Origin: Bog-756 sp963699055
Lineage (GTDB): Bacteria > Actinomycetota > Acidimicrobiia > Acidimicrobiales > RAAP-2
DNA: 64,000 nt
Direction of reading: 5' to 3'
Assembly (NCBI GenBank): GCA_963699055.1
Contig: CAVOTA010000002.1
Location: 124,001 to 188,000 of the forward strand
In this document: piece after piece, positions 42,672 through 50,796 of the stretch
Layout of the letters: the number at the start of each line of letters is the position of its first letter
Numbering within the stretch: the first letter of the stretch is position 1
Notes under the pieces: model-generated
What the model saw: the letters and a program-made list of their open reading frames with translations, nothing else
Told to the model about the DNA's origin: nothing
Database searches by the model: none
Translations under genes and position numbers: made by a program

Positions 42672-44492
42672 CTACGGCGTCACGATCGGGAAGTTCCGGT
42701 CGCCCGGCTCCACCACCGCCACCAGCCGGCTGAGCACGGCGGGATCCCCCTCGACGCCGATGCCGTCGAGCCCCGCGCCGAACAGGAGCGGGAGCAGCTG
42801 GCCCCTGGTCAGGTCCAAGGTGAGGTCGGGGCTGCCGGCGGCGCCGTCGCCCACCACCCGGTGGGTCAGCACGCCGTTGCGCAGGGTGGCCCGGTGGGTC
42901 TCCCCCAGGTCGCTGAAGGCCAGGTCGACGGTGAGGACGTCGTCCCATGCCCGGGGACCGTCGATGCGGATGGCGACGGCGTCGAGCACCTGCTCGACGG
43001 TCAGGGCGCCGAGCAGCTCGGCCGAGCCGACCGACACGGCGTCGGCGACCACCCCGTGGCGCAGTTCCTGGGCGCCCATCAGGTAGAAGTTCCGCCACGT
43101 GCCGTTCTCGCACCCGAAGGCGAGGCGTTCGTACACGATGGCCAGCGCGTCCTTGGCCCCGCGGTGATCGGGATCGGCGAAGACCACCCGGTCGAGGAGC
43201 TCGGCGGCGAACCGGAGGTCGTCGGCGTCGGCGTAGGCCGCTGCCTTCGCCACCACAGCGTCGGCTCCACCCATGCACTCGACGTACCGGGAGGACGCCT
43301 CGACCGGCGGGTGGGGCCACAGGCGGGCCGGGTTCCCGTCGAACCAGCCCAGGTAGCGCTGGTAGACGGCCTTCACGTTGTGGCTGACCGAGCCGTAGTA
43401 GCCGTGGGTGTGCCACGCCTGTTCGAGGGCGGGCGGCATCGCCATCACCTCGGCCGCCTCGGCGCCGTTCAGTCCCCGGTTCATCAACCGGAGCGTCTGG
43501 TCGTGGAGGTAGGCGTAGAGGTCCCGCTGGAGCGAGAGGTACTCGACCACCCGGTCGGATCCCCAGGTGGGCCAGTGGTGGGAGGCGAAGGCCACGTCGG
43601 CCTCGGCTCCGAACAGGGTGGCCGCCTCGTCGAGGTAGTGGGCCCACACCCGGGCGTCGCGCACCACCGCGCCCCGCAGGGTCACCAGGTTGTGGAGGTT
43701 GCGGGTGGCGTTTTCCGCCAGGCACAGCGCCCGGCGGTGGGGGAAGTAGAAGTTCATCTCGGCGGGGCACTCGGTGCCCGGCGTGAGCTGGAAGACGATG
43801 CGGATCCCGTCGAGCACCTCCTCCTGTCCGCTCCGGGTGATCGTCACCGTGGGCGGCACGAGTCCGATGGTCCCCGTCGAGTTCACCATGCCCAGCCCGC
43901 ACCCGATCTGGCCGGCCGGGCCCTTCTCGAGTTCGGCGCCGTACATGTAGACCGCCCGGCGGGCCATGGCCACGCCGGCGTAGACGTTCTCGGAGACGGC
44001 CGACTCCACGAAGCCGTCGGGGGCGAGGATCGGGACCTCGGACTCGTAGACCCCCCGGACGCCACCGAAGTGGTCGACGTGGGCGTGGGTGTAGATGATC
44101 GCCGTCACCGGTCGGTCGCCCCGGTGCGTGCGGTACAGCGCCAGTGCGGCCGTCGCCGTCTCCTTCGACACGAGTGGATCGATCACGATGACCCCGGTGT
44201 CGCCTTCGACCAGTGTCATGTTGGAGAGATCGAGGCCGCGCACCTGGTAGATCCCGTCGCACACCTCGAAGAGGCCCTGGCGTGCCACCAGCTGGCCCTG
44301 ACGCCACAGGCTGGGATGGGCGGTATCGGGACACTCCGCGTCCAGGAAGGCGTAGGCGTCGTTGTCCCACACCACCCGCCCGGTCCCGTCGGTGACGACA
44401 CAGGGGTCGAGGGCGCCGAGGAAGCCCCGGTCGGCGTCCTCGAAGTCGGTGCGGTCGTGGAACGGCAGGGAGGCGACGTCGGCATGGTCCAT
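42672..44492 (-). CDS. Linear alkylsulfatase-type metallo-beta-lactamase-fold hydrolase (SdsA1/BDS1-like)
   Basis: A 606-residue type III sulfatase-like enzyme. The zinc motif THAHVDHFGG lies at 135-144. Further metal and active-site parts are CPAEMNFYFPHRRALCLAENATRNLHNL, read here as two segments, and FASHHWPTWGSDRV. QQRDLY-like LQRDLYAYLHDQTLRLMNRG and the alkylsulfatase dimerisation domain follow. The C-terminal about 125 residues form an SCP2-like domain. Such enzymes hydrolyse primary alkyl sulfates to alcohols. No signal peptide is seen, so it is probably cytosolic, unlike the secreted SdsA1. It diverges from a VOC gene, and a sulfotransferase gene lies 1.8 kb away. Confidence 0.88.
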   Translation of the reverse strand: MDHADVASLPFHDRTDFEDADRGFLGALDPCVVTDGTGRVVWDNDAYAFLDAECPDTAHPSLWRQGQLVARQGLFEVCDGIYQVRGLDLSNMTLVEGDTGVIVIDPLVSKETATAALALYRTHRGDRPVTAIIYTHAHVDHFGGVRGVYESEVPILAPDGFVESAVSENVYAGVAMARRAVYMYGAELEKGPAGQIGCGLGMVNSTGTIGLVPPTVTITRSGQEEVLDGIRIVFQLTPGTECPAEMNFYFPHRRALCLAENATRNLHNLVTLRGAVVRDARVWAHYLDEAATLFGAEADVAFASHHWPTWGSDRVVEYLSLQRDLYAYLHDQTLRLMNRGLNGAEAAEVMAMPPALEQAWHTHGYYGSVSHNVKAVYQRYLGWFDGNPARLWPHPPVEASSRYVECMGGADAVVAKAAAYADADDLRFAAELLDRVVFADPDHRGAKDALAIVYERLAFGCENGTWRNFYLMGAQELRHGVVADAVSVGSAELLGALTVEQVLDAVAIRIDGPRAWDDVLTVDLAFSDLGETHRATLRNGVLTHRVVGDGAAGSPDLTLDLTRGQLLPLLFGAGLDGIGVEGDPAVLSRLVAVVEPGDRNFPIVTP

Positions 44493-44527
44493 GGTGGGAG
44501 TCTTCCAGACCGGTCCGGCCCGTTGCG

Positions 44528-44533
44528 TACGCT
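44528..44533 (+). promoter_or_regulatory. -10 box TACGCT for a leaderless VOC gene
   Basis: TACGCT ends 6 nt before ATG 44540. The 47-bp spacer to the divergent alkylsulfatase-like gene must hold both promoters. On the minus strand only a weak AAGACT lies 6 nt before that gene's ATG. Confidence 0.5.
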
Positions 44534-44539
44534 GGCCCC

Positions 44540-45016
44540 ATGCTGACGGTCGGACTCAACCACGTGGCCACGCTCACCAACGACGCCCCCCGGCTGCACC
44601 GGTTCTACGAGGAGGTGTTCGACGCCGAGGTGGTCCGGGACGCCCCCGAGATCGACGGGGTCGACACCGTCCGCCTCTCGGTGATCCGGATCGGACCGTG
44701 GTCCGAGCTCAACGTCTTCCAGATCGAGGGCAACACCGAGGCGGATCGCCAGTCGCCGATGTTCGGGCGCGGCCGGCTCGACCACTTCGCGCTGCAGGCG
44801 GCGTCGGTCGAGGCCTTCGAGACGATCCGGGGACGGCTCATCGACCGGGGGGCGGCCGACTCCTTCGTCACCGACTTCGGACCGGTCCTGAGCATCTTCT
44901 TCCGCGACCCCGACGGTCTCGAGGGCGAGGTCTGCGTCACCAACCCCGACGCCGTTCCGGGCGTGTCCCACCCCCCCGGTACCCCCGCCGCCCGCTACGT
45001 CGTCACCGACGGCTGA
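44540..45016 (+). CDS. VOC (glyoxalase/bleomycin-resistance/dioxygenase) family protein
   Basis: A 158-residue protein with two beta-alpha-beta-beta-beta modules. LNHVATLTNDAPRLHRFYEEVFDAE is module 1 and LDHFALQAASVEAFETIRGRLI is module 2. Likely metal ligands are H8, H78 in LDHFAL and the Glu of LEGEVCV. Family members are glyoxalases, extradiol dioxygenases, epimerases or binding proteins. None can be chosen. FFRDPDGLEGEV is the standard C-terminal motif. It is probably transcribed alone from a leaderless promoter. Confidence 0.85.
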   Translation: MLTVGLNHVATLTNDAPRLHRFYEEVFDAEVVRDAPEIDGVDTVRLSVIRIGPWSELNVFQIEGNTEADRQSPMFGRGRLDHFALQAASVEAFETIRGRLIDRGAADSFVTDFGPVLSIFFRDPDGLEGEVCVTNPDAVPGVSHPPGTPAARYVVTDG

Positions 45017-45080
45017 CGGCGGCGTCCGGCGGGCCGCCACGGCGGAGTCGGCACGCCAGGGGTTCACGTGCATATCCTCG

Positions 45081-45171
45081 CGGACGAAGTGGGCGGACGA
45101 AGTGGGCGGACGAAGTGGGCGGACGAAGTGGGAGGACGAAGTGGCCGGACGAGGTGGGCGGACACAATGGG
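45081..45171. repeat. Seven-copy 13-bp tandem array in the leader of the DUF1214 gene
   Basis: CGGACGAAGTGGG occurs four times exactly (45081-45132). Three diverged copies follow: AGGACGAAGTGGC, CGGACGAGGTGGG and CGGACACAATGGG. The array ends 12 bp before ATG 45184, and the last copies merge with the GGGAGGGAGG Shine-Dalgarno. A TATCCT -10-like box at 45073-45078 just precedes it, so the array would be transcribed as a 5' leader. A 13-bp period rules out coding repeats. Confidence 0.9.
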
Positions 45172-45183
45172 AGGGAGGCGCCG

Positions 45184-46296
45184 ATGTCCGGTGCGACGGT
45201 GACGACGGGCCGGGCGACCGAGGAGGGCTGGAGCCTGGTCCGGACCATGCTCGACGACATGTCCGACATGGTCCGGACCGAGGCGGAGACGGAGCTCGAG
45301 CTCGTCGAGGGCTTCCGGGTCCTGGGCCGGGTGACGGCCCTGTGCGCCGAGCTCTCGCTCGACACCGACCCCGAAGCACCCTGGTTCTTCCCCATGACCA
45401 CCGAGGCCCGCTACGTGGGCGGACCCAACCCCGACGGCGACTACCACCTCGGCATGATCGACGGCCGGTTCCGCTACCGGGTGTCGGGCCGCCGTGGCAC
45501 CGTCACCTACCTCGGGTTCCAGGTCCTGGCCGGACGGGGGCTGACCCCCCGGCGCATGGCGGCCCACGTGTCCGACCGCGACCTGGTGCTCGACGACGAC
45601 GGTCGGTTCGCCTTCGTGCTGGCGACCCGGGAGCCTACGGCGGCGGAGCTCGACGGCGCCGCCTGGGTGCCGATCCCCGAGGACGCCTCGGGGATCGTCG
45701 TCCGCCAGTACGTCGCCGACCGGGCCCGGGAGGAGCCGGCGGCACTGGCCATCGCCAATCTGGACCCGGTGGGGGATCCTCCCCTCCCGACCGACGCCTC
45801 GGTGGGCGAGGCACTGACGGCCATGGGCTGGACCATCGCCAAGCTCCTGACCCTGCACCGGACCGTCCTGCCCGAGGCACTGGAACGACCGAACGAGCTC
45901 TTCACCGTGGCCGCCGACGCGCTCGGCGGCGAGAACACGACGCCGGACAACCTCTACGTCCTCGGCACGTGGCGCCTCGATCCCGACGAGGCCCTCGAAG
46001 TCGTGTTCACCCCGCCGGGCAACCGCTACTGGAGCGTCACGGTCGAGAACATCTGGCACGAGTGCCTCGACGCCGGCCGGCGCCGGAGCTCGGTGACCAA
46101 TGCCGGTGCCCCGGTGCGGTCCGACGGCACCGTGCGGGTCGTACTGGCCGCCACGCCCCCGCCGTCGGCCGACGACGGATCCACCGTCTGGCTCGACACC
46201 GGCGGCCGCCACCGCGGCTTCCTGTGCCTGCGCTGGCTCGACAATCCGACACCACCCGAGGTCCGGACGGCCGTCCGGTCCCTCGGGGCGGCCTGA
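45184..46296 (+). CDS. DUF1214 domain protein
   Basis: A 370-residue protein. The C-terminal third (about 240-360) is a DUF1214 domain with NLYVLGTWRLDPDEALEVVF, NRYWSVTVENIWHECLD and GFLCLRWLDNPTPPE. The middle has a beta-rich region (RYRVSGRRGTVTYLGFQVLAG). DUF1214 proteins often accompany DUF1254 domains and xenobiotic or sulfur-metabolism genes; the biochemical role is unknown. ATG 45184 is preceded by GGGAGGGAGG. No signal peptide is evident. The sulfotransferase gene follows after 4 bp, so the two are likely one operon. Confidence 0.82.
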   Translation: MSGATVTTGRATEEGWSLVRTMLDDMSDMVRTEAETELELVEGFRVLGRVTALCAELSLDTDPEAPWFFPMTTEARYVGGPNPDGDYHLGMIDGRFRYRVSGRRGTVTYLGFQVLAGRGLTPRRMAAHVSDRDLVLDDDGRFAFVLATREPTAAELDGAAWVPIPEDASGIVVRQYVADRAREEPAALAIANLDPVGDPPLPTDASVGEALTAMGWTIAKLLTLHRTVLPEALERPNELFTVAADALGGENTTPDNLYVLGTWRLDPDEALEVVFTPPGNRYWSVTVENIWHECLDAGRRRSSVTNAGAPVRSDGTVRVVLAATPPPSADDGSTVWLDTGGRHRGFLCLRWLDNPTPPEVRTAVRSLGAA

Positions 46297-46300
46297 GCCG

Positions 46301-47500
46301 ATGGCCGGGACCCCCCACGCCGCGGCGCCGGAGCGGTTCGACGCCGAGACCCTCGTGGCCACGGCCATGGAGGCCACCGGCCTCGACGACCTGGGCGAGC
46401 CCACCTGGCGCGAGGGTCTCGACCGCCTCCTCGACGACCTCGACGGCCCGGCCCGGCTGAACGAACTGGGCCGCACCATCGTCGAGGCGGAGGTGGCGGG
46501 CTACCTCGGGAACCGGATGGAGATCCTGGCCTGGCGCGCCGCCCACCCCGAGGTCGCCACCGAGCGGATCACCCGCCCGATCGTCATCGTGGGCCAACCA
46601 CGGACCGGCACCACCATCCTCTACGACCTGCTGGCCCAGGACCCGGCCAACCGGGCCCCCCTCACCTGGGAGGTCGACCGCCCGGTGCCGCCGCCGGAGA
46701 CGGCCACCTTCGCCTCCGACCCGCGGATCGCCGAGGCCGACGCCGTCGCCGCCATGCCCGACCTCCTCATCCCCGGCTTCACGGACTTCCACCCCCTCGG
46801 TGCCACCTTGGCCCAGGAGTGCGTGCGGATGACCGGTGGCGACTTCCGTTCGATGATCTTCCCGACCCAGTACGACGTGCCCCACTACGACCGGTGGCTG
46901 CTCCACGAGGCCGACATGGCTCCCGCCTACCGGTGGCACCGTGTCTACCTCCAGCACCTCCAGAGCCGGCACCGGGGCGACCGGTGGCTGCTCAAGTCGC
47001 CGGCCCACCTGTGGTGTCTGCGGGCGCTGCTCGACGAGTACCCCGACGCCCTCATCGTCCAGACCCACCGTGACCCGGTGCGGGTCATCGCCTCGATCAG
47101 TGCACTGGTGGCGTTGCTGCGGTCGATGGCCAGCGACCACAGCAGCGTGGCCCGGGCGGCCGAGCAGTACGCCGAGGACATCCTGTGCGGCCTCGAGCGT
47201 TCGGTGGAGGCCCGCCTCGACGGCACCGTCCCGGCCGACCAGGTGGTCGACGTCCAGTTCGCCGAGTTCCTGGCCGACCCGTTCGCCACCATCGGCGCCG
47301 TCTACGACGCCCTCGGGCTGGAGTTCACCCCGGGAGCCGAGACGGCCATGCGGGCGTTCCTCGACACCCACCCCGGGGACGGCGGTGGCGGCGGCAGCCG
47401 CTACACCTTCGCCGACACCGGCCTCGACGCCGGTGAGCTCCGCGAACGTGGACGCGCGTACCAGGAGTACTTCGACGTCCCGAGCGAGCCGGTCCTGTGA
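46301..47500 (+). CDS. Sulfotransferase family protein
   Basis: A 399-residue protein. The 5'-phosphosulfate loop IVGQPRTGTTILYDLLAQ starts near residue 97. The 3'-phosphate motif is DRWLLKSPAHLWCLRALLDEYPDALIVQTHRDP. FPTQYDVPHYDRW and FLADPFATIGAVYDALGL are also typical of the large actinobacterial sulfotransferase group. It would move sulfate from PAPS to a hydroxyl. Many annotated members have unknown acceptors, and some use other phosphosulfate donors. The start is ATG 46301. It overlaps the next gene by 4 nt (GTGA). Confidence 0.88.
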   Translation: MAGTPHAAAPERFDAETLVATAMEATGLDDLGEPTWREGLDRLLDDLDGPARLNELGRTIVEAEVAGYLGNRMEILAWRAAHPEVATERITRPIVIVGQPRTGTTILYDLLAQDPANRAPLTWEVDRPVPPPETATFASDPRIAEADAVAAMPDLLIPGFTDFHPLGATLAQECVRMTGGDFRSMIFPTQYDVPHYDRWLLHEADMAPAYRWHRVYLQHLQSRHRGDRWLLKSPAHLWCLRALLDEYPDALIVQTHRDPVRVIASISALVALLRSMASDHSSVARAAEQYAEDILCGLERSVEARLDGTVPADQVVDVQFAEFLADPFATIGAVYDALGLEFTPGAETAMRAFLDTHPGDGGGGGSRYTFADTGLDAGELRERGRAYQEYFDVPSEPVL

Positions 47501-48213
47501 CGGTCGACGACCGGTCCCCCGGTCTGGTGGGCACCCGCCGGGAGCTCCAGCGCCTGGCCACCCACGTGCTGGCCCGGGCCCGGGCGGCCCACGGTGGCCG
47601 GTTCGGACTTCGGGCCACACCCTCGGGCATCGCCACCCCCCTGTTCGGTCCGGAGGACACCGTGCTGCGCATCTGCGGCACCGTGCTGGTGCGCGAGCAC
47701 CAGGGGCCGGAGGGCGCCGTCGCCGAGGTGCTGCCACTGCAGGGGCGTACCCTGGCCGATGCCGCCGCGTTCGCCGGCGTCGGGCTGGACGCGCCGTTCG
47801 AGGCCGGGTCCGACGCCCCCCGTGTGGGCGACGCCGCCGCCGAGCTCGCGCTGGAACCGGTGGCCACCGCCGTGCTGCTCGACTGGTTCGCCACCGGGGC
47901 CCGGGTGCTCGACGCCCTCCTGGCGGACCTGGTCCGTCCGACGGTGGCCCAGCTGTGGCCGGAGCACTTCGACCTGGGTCTGGCCACCTCCACCGGATCG
48001 GGGGGCGTGACCCTCGGGGCGTCCCCCGGCGACGAGGGCGTGCCCGAGCCCTACGTCTACGTCGCCCCCTGGGGGACCGACCGTCCCGGGGACCCGGGGT
48101 ACTGGAACGCGCCGTTCGGCGCCGTCGCCACCGCCGCCGGACTGGCCGGGGACCCGGTGGCCGGGGCGGTGTCGTTCGTGCGTCACGGGCTCGCCCTGCT
48201 CGGACCGGTGTGA
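47497..48213 (+). CDS. Hypothetical protein, co-translated with the sulfotransferase
   Basis: A 238-residue soluble protein that I cannot assign. The N-terminal ELQRLATHVLARARAAHGGRFGLR is helical. Beta strands and a helical core (ATAVLLDWFATGARVLDALLADL) follow. WPEHFDLGLATSTGSGGVTLG and EPYVYVAPWG are the most distinctive stretches and look conserved in kind. The GTG start overlaps the sulfotransferase stop, so a linked role is likely. There is no signal peptide, membrane helix or metal motif. Confidence 0.7.
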   Translation: MTVDDRSPGLVGTRRELQRLATHVLARARAAHGGRFGLRATPSGIATPLFGPEDTVLRICGTVLVREHQGPEGAVAEVLPLQGRTLADAAAFAGVGLDAPFEAGSDAPRVGDAAAELALEPVATAVLLDWFATGARVLDALLADLVRPTVAQLWPEHFDLGLATSTGSGGVTLGASPGDEGVPEPYVYVAPWGTDRPGDPGYWNAPFGAVATAAGLAGDPVAGAVSFVRHGLALLGPV

Positions 48214-48215
48214 CG

Positions 48216-48240
48216 GCCCGGGTGGCTCAGCCGCCCGGGC
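48216..48240. terminator. Bidirectional terminator whose loop is a stop codon
   Basis: GCCCGGGTGGC pairs with GCCGCCCGGGC (11 bp, one wobble-type mismatch) around a TCA loop. Read on the minus strand, TCA is the TGA stop of the glutaredoxin gene. It follows the hypothetical gene's stop by 2 bp, so both converging transcripts share it. Confidence 0.7.
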
Positions 48241-48580
48241 GCCACCACCGCCGCAGGTGCCCGGACACGGTGATCCCGGCGGCGGCGGCCCGGTCGACCA
48301 CCGTGCGCGACGACGGGTTCACCAGCACGGTGCCGCCCACGTCGACGGTCGGCACCGTCTCGCTCCCCCCGGCGTGGGACCGGACGAAGGACGCCCCGGT
48401 CGGGTCGGCCCAGATGTCGACCTCACGGGTGGCGAGGCCGGCCCGGCGCAGGCCGCGGCGCAGCGCCACGCAGTACGGACAGCCCGGACGCCAGTAGACG
48501 GTGACGAGGGGGTCGGGTGCGGCGACGGGGTCCGGGTCCGCCCCGTCGCCGGCTCCGGTCCCGGGGGCGGCGCCGGTCAC
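48227..48580 (-). CDS. Glutaredoxin-like protein
   Basis: A 117-residue protein with a Pro/Gly-rich leader of about 24 residues and then a thioredoxin fold. The redox motif CPYC is C34 and C37 (YWRPGCPYCVALRRGL). TVPTVDVGGTVLVNPSS is the cis-Pro region, the TVP loop. The CPYC motif suits a dithiol glutaredoxin rather than the CGYC/CPWC mycoredoxins. The C-terminal HLRRWWRPGG is basic and aromatic. GTG 48580 overlaps the SDR gene stop (GTGA), so it probably serves the same redox context. Confidence 0.85.
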   Translation of the reverse strand: MTGAAPGTGAGDGADPDPVAAPDPLVTVYWRPGCPYCVALRRGLRRAGLATREVDIWADPTGASFVRSHAGGSETVPTVDVGGTVLVNPSSRTVVDRAAAAGITVSGHLRRWWRPGG

Positions 48581-49431
48581 CCCGTGCGCCAGTCCTCGTG
48601 GAGCGCCTCCACCAGGGCCAGCTTCTGGGCCCGCACGGTCCCCCCGTTCTCGAGCGCCTCGGGATGGTCCGCCATCCACGCGATGGCGGCCGCGGGCACG
48701 GACGGCGGCGCCCCCCGGTAGTGGCCGACCAGGCCGAGGGCGGCGGCGTTGGCCACCTGGCGCTCGGTCTCCACGTAGCCGGGGTCGACGTTGTAGGCCC
48801 GGATGCCGCGGTCCCCGAGTTCCACCGCCAGGAGGGGGGCGAACCGGTGGGCGGCCGCCTTGGAGGCTGCGTAGGCGACGCCCCAGCCGCCCTGTCCGAT
48901 CGGTCCCGGCGGGTCGGCCGTCGCCGTGTGGGAGGTCACGTCCACCACCGTGCCCCCGCCGGTGGCGAGCATGCCGGGCAGCACGGCCTGGATGAGCACG
49001 AACGGGGCCACGGCGTTGGCCGCCAGCTTCGCCTCGAGCTGGGCCACCGAGAGGTCCAGGATCGGGACCATGGACCCCGGTGCGGTGTCGACGGCGTTGT
49101 TGACCAGCAGGTCCACGCCGCCCCAGTCGGCCAGCACCCGGTCGACGGCGGCCACCAGGCCGGCCCGGTCGTGCAGGTCGGCCACCAGTTCGAGGCACCG
49201 ACGGCCGGCGGCCCGGACCTCCTCGCCGGTCTCCTCCAGGCTGCCGGTGACCGGACGGCCCCCACCCGTGTCGGAGTCGTCGCGCCCCTCACCCCGCCGC
49301 ACGGTCCGCCCGGTCACCGCCACGTCCCACCCGGCGACGGCCAGGGCCACGGCCGTGGCCCGTCCGATCCCGCGGGTGGCGCCGGTCACCAGTGCCCGTC
49401 GAGGCGTCGTCCCTCCCCGGTCGGCGCTCAC
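48577..49431 (-). CDS. Short-chain dehydrogenase/reductase
   Basis: A 284-residue SDR. The cofactor motif is VTGATRGIGRA (TGxxxGxG) near residues 15-25. The NNA-type motif is LLVNNAVD. Catalytic residues are the Ser in VDVTSHTAT and YxxxK in YAASKAA. PGYVETERQ follows. A 20-residue acidic insert (RRGEGRDDSDTGGGRP) lies after the second strand, where the GRT motif suggests NADP. The start is GTG 49431, overlapping the SCO6745-like gene's stop as GTGA. The substrate is unknown. Confidence 0.88.
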   Translation of the reverse strand: MSADRGGTTPRRALVTGATRGIGRATAVALAVAGWDVAVTGRTVRRGEGRDDSDTGGGRPVTGSLEETGEEVRAAGRRCLELVADLHDRAGLVAAVDRVLADWGGVDLLVNNAVDTAPGSMVPILDLSVAQLEAKLAANAVAPFVLIQAVLPGMLATGGGTVVDVTSHTATADPPGPIGQGGWGVAYAASKAAAHRFAPLLAVELGDRGIRAYNVDPGYVETERQVANAAALGLVGHYRGAPPSVPAAAIAWMADHPEALENGGTVRAQKLALVEALHEDWRTG

Positions 49432-50300
49432 GGGACCCGGACCCGGGAGGCGGGCTGGTAGTTCGGTCCGGCCGTGGTGTCGACCCGGGCCAGCAGGAGC
49501 TCGCACGGCGGCTCGAACCGCTCGGCGAAGGCGACCGACCGCTCCTCGCCCAGCAGCTCCCACGGGAGCGTGGTCCGGCGGTCCGTCTCGTCCTCGAGCC
49601 ACTGACGCAGGGCCACGCCCTCATCGGTCACCGTGCGACCGTGGGCCAGACCCTTGGCGGCCAGGCCGGTCCATCCGGAGCCGATGTCCTCGGGCGAGGT
49701 CCCGCGGGACCTCGCCAGCCAGTCGTCCTCGTAGCCGAGCCAGGCGTTGTGGAGGATGGACGCCTCCGGATGGGTGAGACCGGCGCCCACGACGATCGCC
49801 CAGTGGGTGTCGCCCCGCCACTCGCGCAGGCAGTTCACCGCGTGCCATCCCGACAGCACCGGGTCCTCGGGCCGGGGCACGGCGAGGTGCGCCCCGAAGA
49901 ACACCCGGCCCACCAGTGGGAGGGCGTCGACCACGGCCCACAGGTCGGGCGCCAGCTCGGCCAGCGGCTCGACGATGCCCGGGGCGTGGGCGGTGAGCCC
50001 CTCGACCACCGCCGCGTCCCGGGCCGCCCACATCCGCCGGAACCCGTCGGCGTCGAGCAGGTCGAAGACGGCGCCGATCCCGAGCGGGCTGATCGATCCG
50101 AAGGCGGCGGTGACGGCGTCGGGGCCGCACGGCGCCAGCGGGGCGCAGCGGGCGGCGATGTAGCCGAGCGGCCCGGCCAGACCCTCGGGCAGTCCCTCGG
50201 CCCGGTACCGGGCCACCGCACCGGGGTCCCAGAAGATCCAGCCGACGGTGGTCTGCACCGATCGGGCGTTGCGTCGGGTGATGGACTCCCAGTCGGTCAT
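49428..50300 (-). CDS. SCO6745-type helix-turn-helix protein
   Basis: A 290-residue soluble protein matching the SCO6745 family of actinobacteria. Hallmarks are GYIAARCAPLAPCGPDAVTAAF near residues 46-67, LSGWHAVNCLREWRGDTHWAIV and LTHPEASILHNAWLGYEDDW. A C-terminal winged-helix-like segment follows (KGLAHGRTVTDEGVALRQWLEDETD). Whether it binds DNA or acts as an enzyme is not known. It is translationally coupled to the SDR, which in turn is coupled to the glutaredoxin. Confidence 0.82.
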   Translation of the reverse strand: MTDWESITRRNARSVQTTVGWIFWDPGAVARYRAEGLPEGLAGPLGYIAARCAPLAPCGPDAVTAAFGSISPLGIGAVFDLLDADGFRRMWAARDAAVVEGLTAHAPGIVEPLAELAPDLWAVVDALPLVGRVFFGAHLAVPRPEDPVLSGWHAVNCLREWRGDTHWAIVVGAGLTHPEASILHNAWLGYEDDWLARSRGTSPEDIGSGWTGLAAKGLAHGRTVTDEGVALRQWLEDETDRRTTLPWELLGEERSVAFAERFEPPCELLLARVDTTAGPNYQPASRVRVP

Positions 50301-50355
50301 GGCCCCAGTCTGCCGGGTCCGCCGATCCCGGCGGGCGACCGGGCCGGCCGGAGCG

Positions 50356-50796
50356 TCACCCGCCGACGGGGAGCGTCACCGTGGCCGTGCCCGTCACGTG
50401 CTCCCCGAGCGGTGTCGTCGCCCGGAAGGCGATCTCGATCCCGACCTCGTCACCGACGGCCGACACCCCGGCCACCTCGCCGGTGTAGACCAGCCGGTCG
50501 CCCGGGAACACGGGGACGCCCAGGCGGATGGCCAGGCGCCGCACCATGGTCTCGGGTCCGCCCCAGTCGGTGAGGAAGCGGCTGCACCACCCGGTGTCGG
50601 ACAGGATGTTCATGAAGATGTCGGGAGCTCCCTGGGCGTTGGCGTAGTCCCGGTCGTGGTGCACCGGCATGAAGTCGCGGGTGGCGACGGCTCCGGCGGC
50701 CACGATCGTCGCCGTGACGTCGACGGCCAGTTCGGGCAGGGCGTCGCCGACCGACACGGTGGCGGGATCCGGAGGGACGGTGGGGGCGGTGGTCAC
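50356..50796 (-). CDS. MaoC-type acyl-CoA hydratase subunit (C-terminal half type)
   Basis: A 146-residue hotdog-fold protein. The hydratase motif is ATRDFMPVHHDRDYA (about 37-51), with Asp and His of the MaoC active site. NILSDTGWCSRFLTDWGG and RLGVPVFPGDRLVYTGEVAGV are typical. In mycobacteria such proteins pair with a second hotdog subunit (for example ChsH1-ChsH2 in steroid side-chain breakdown). Its partner is the gene just upstream, overlapping as GTGA. Confidence 0.85.
   Translation of the reverse strand: MTTAPTVPPDPATVSVGDALPELAVDVTATIVAAGAVATRDFMPVHHDRDYANAQGAPDIFMNILSDTGWCSRFLTDWGGPETMVRRLAIRLGVPVFPGDRLVYTGEVAGVSAVGDEVGIEIAFRATTPLGEHVTGTATVTLPVGG

Noticed and set aside
45081..45171. 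CRISPR array
   Set aside because: Units are 13 bp with no spacers and no cas genes nearby. It is a plain tandem repeat.
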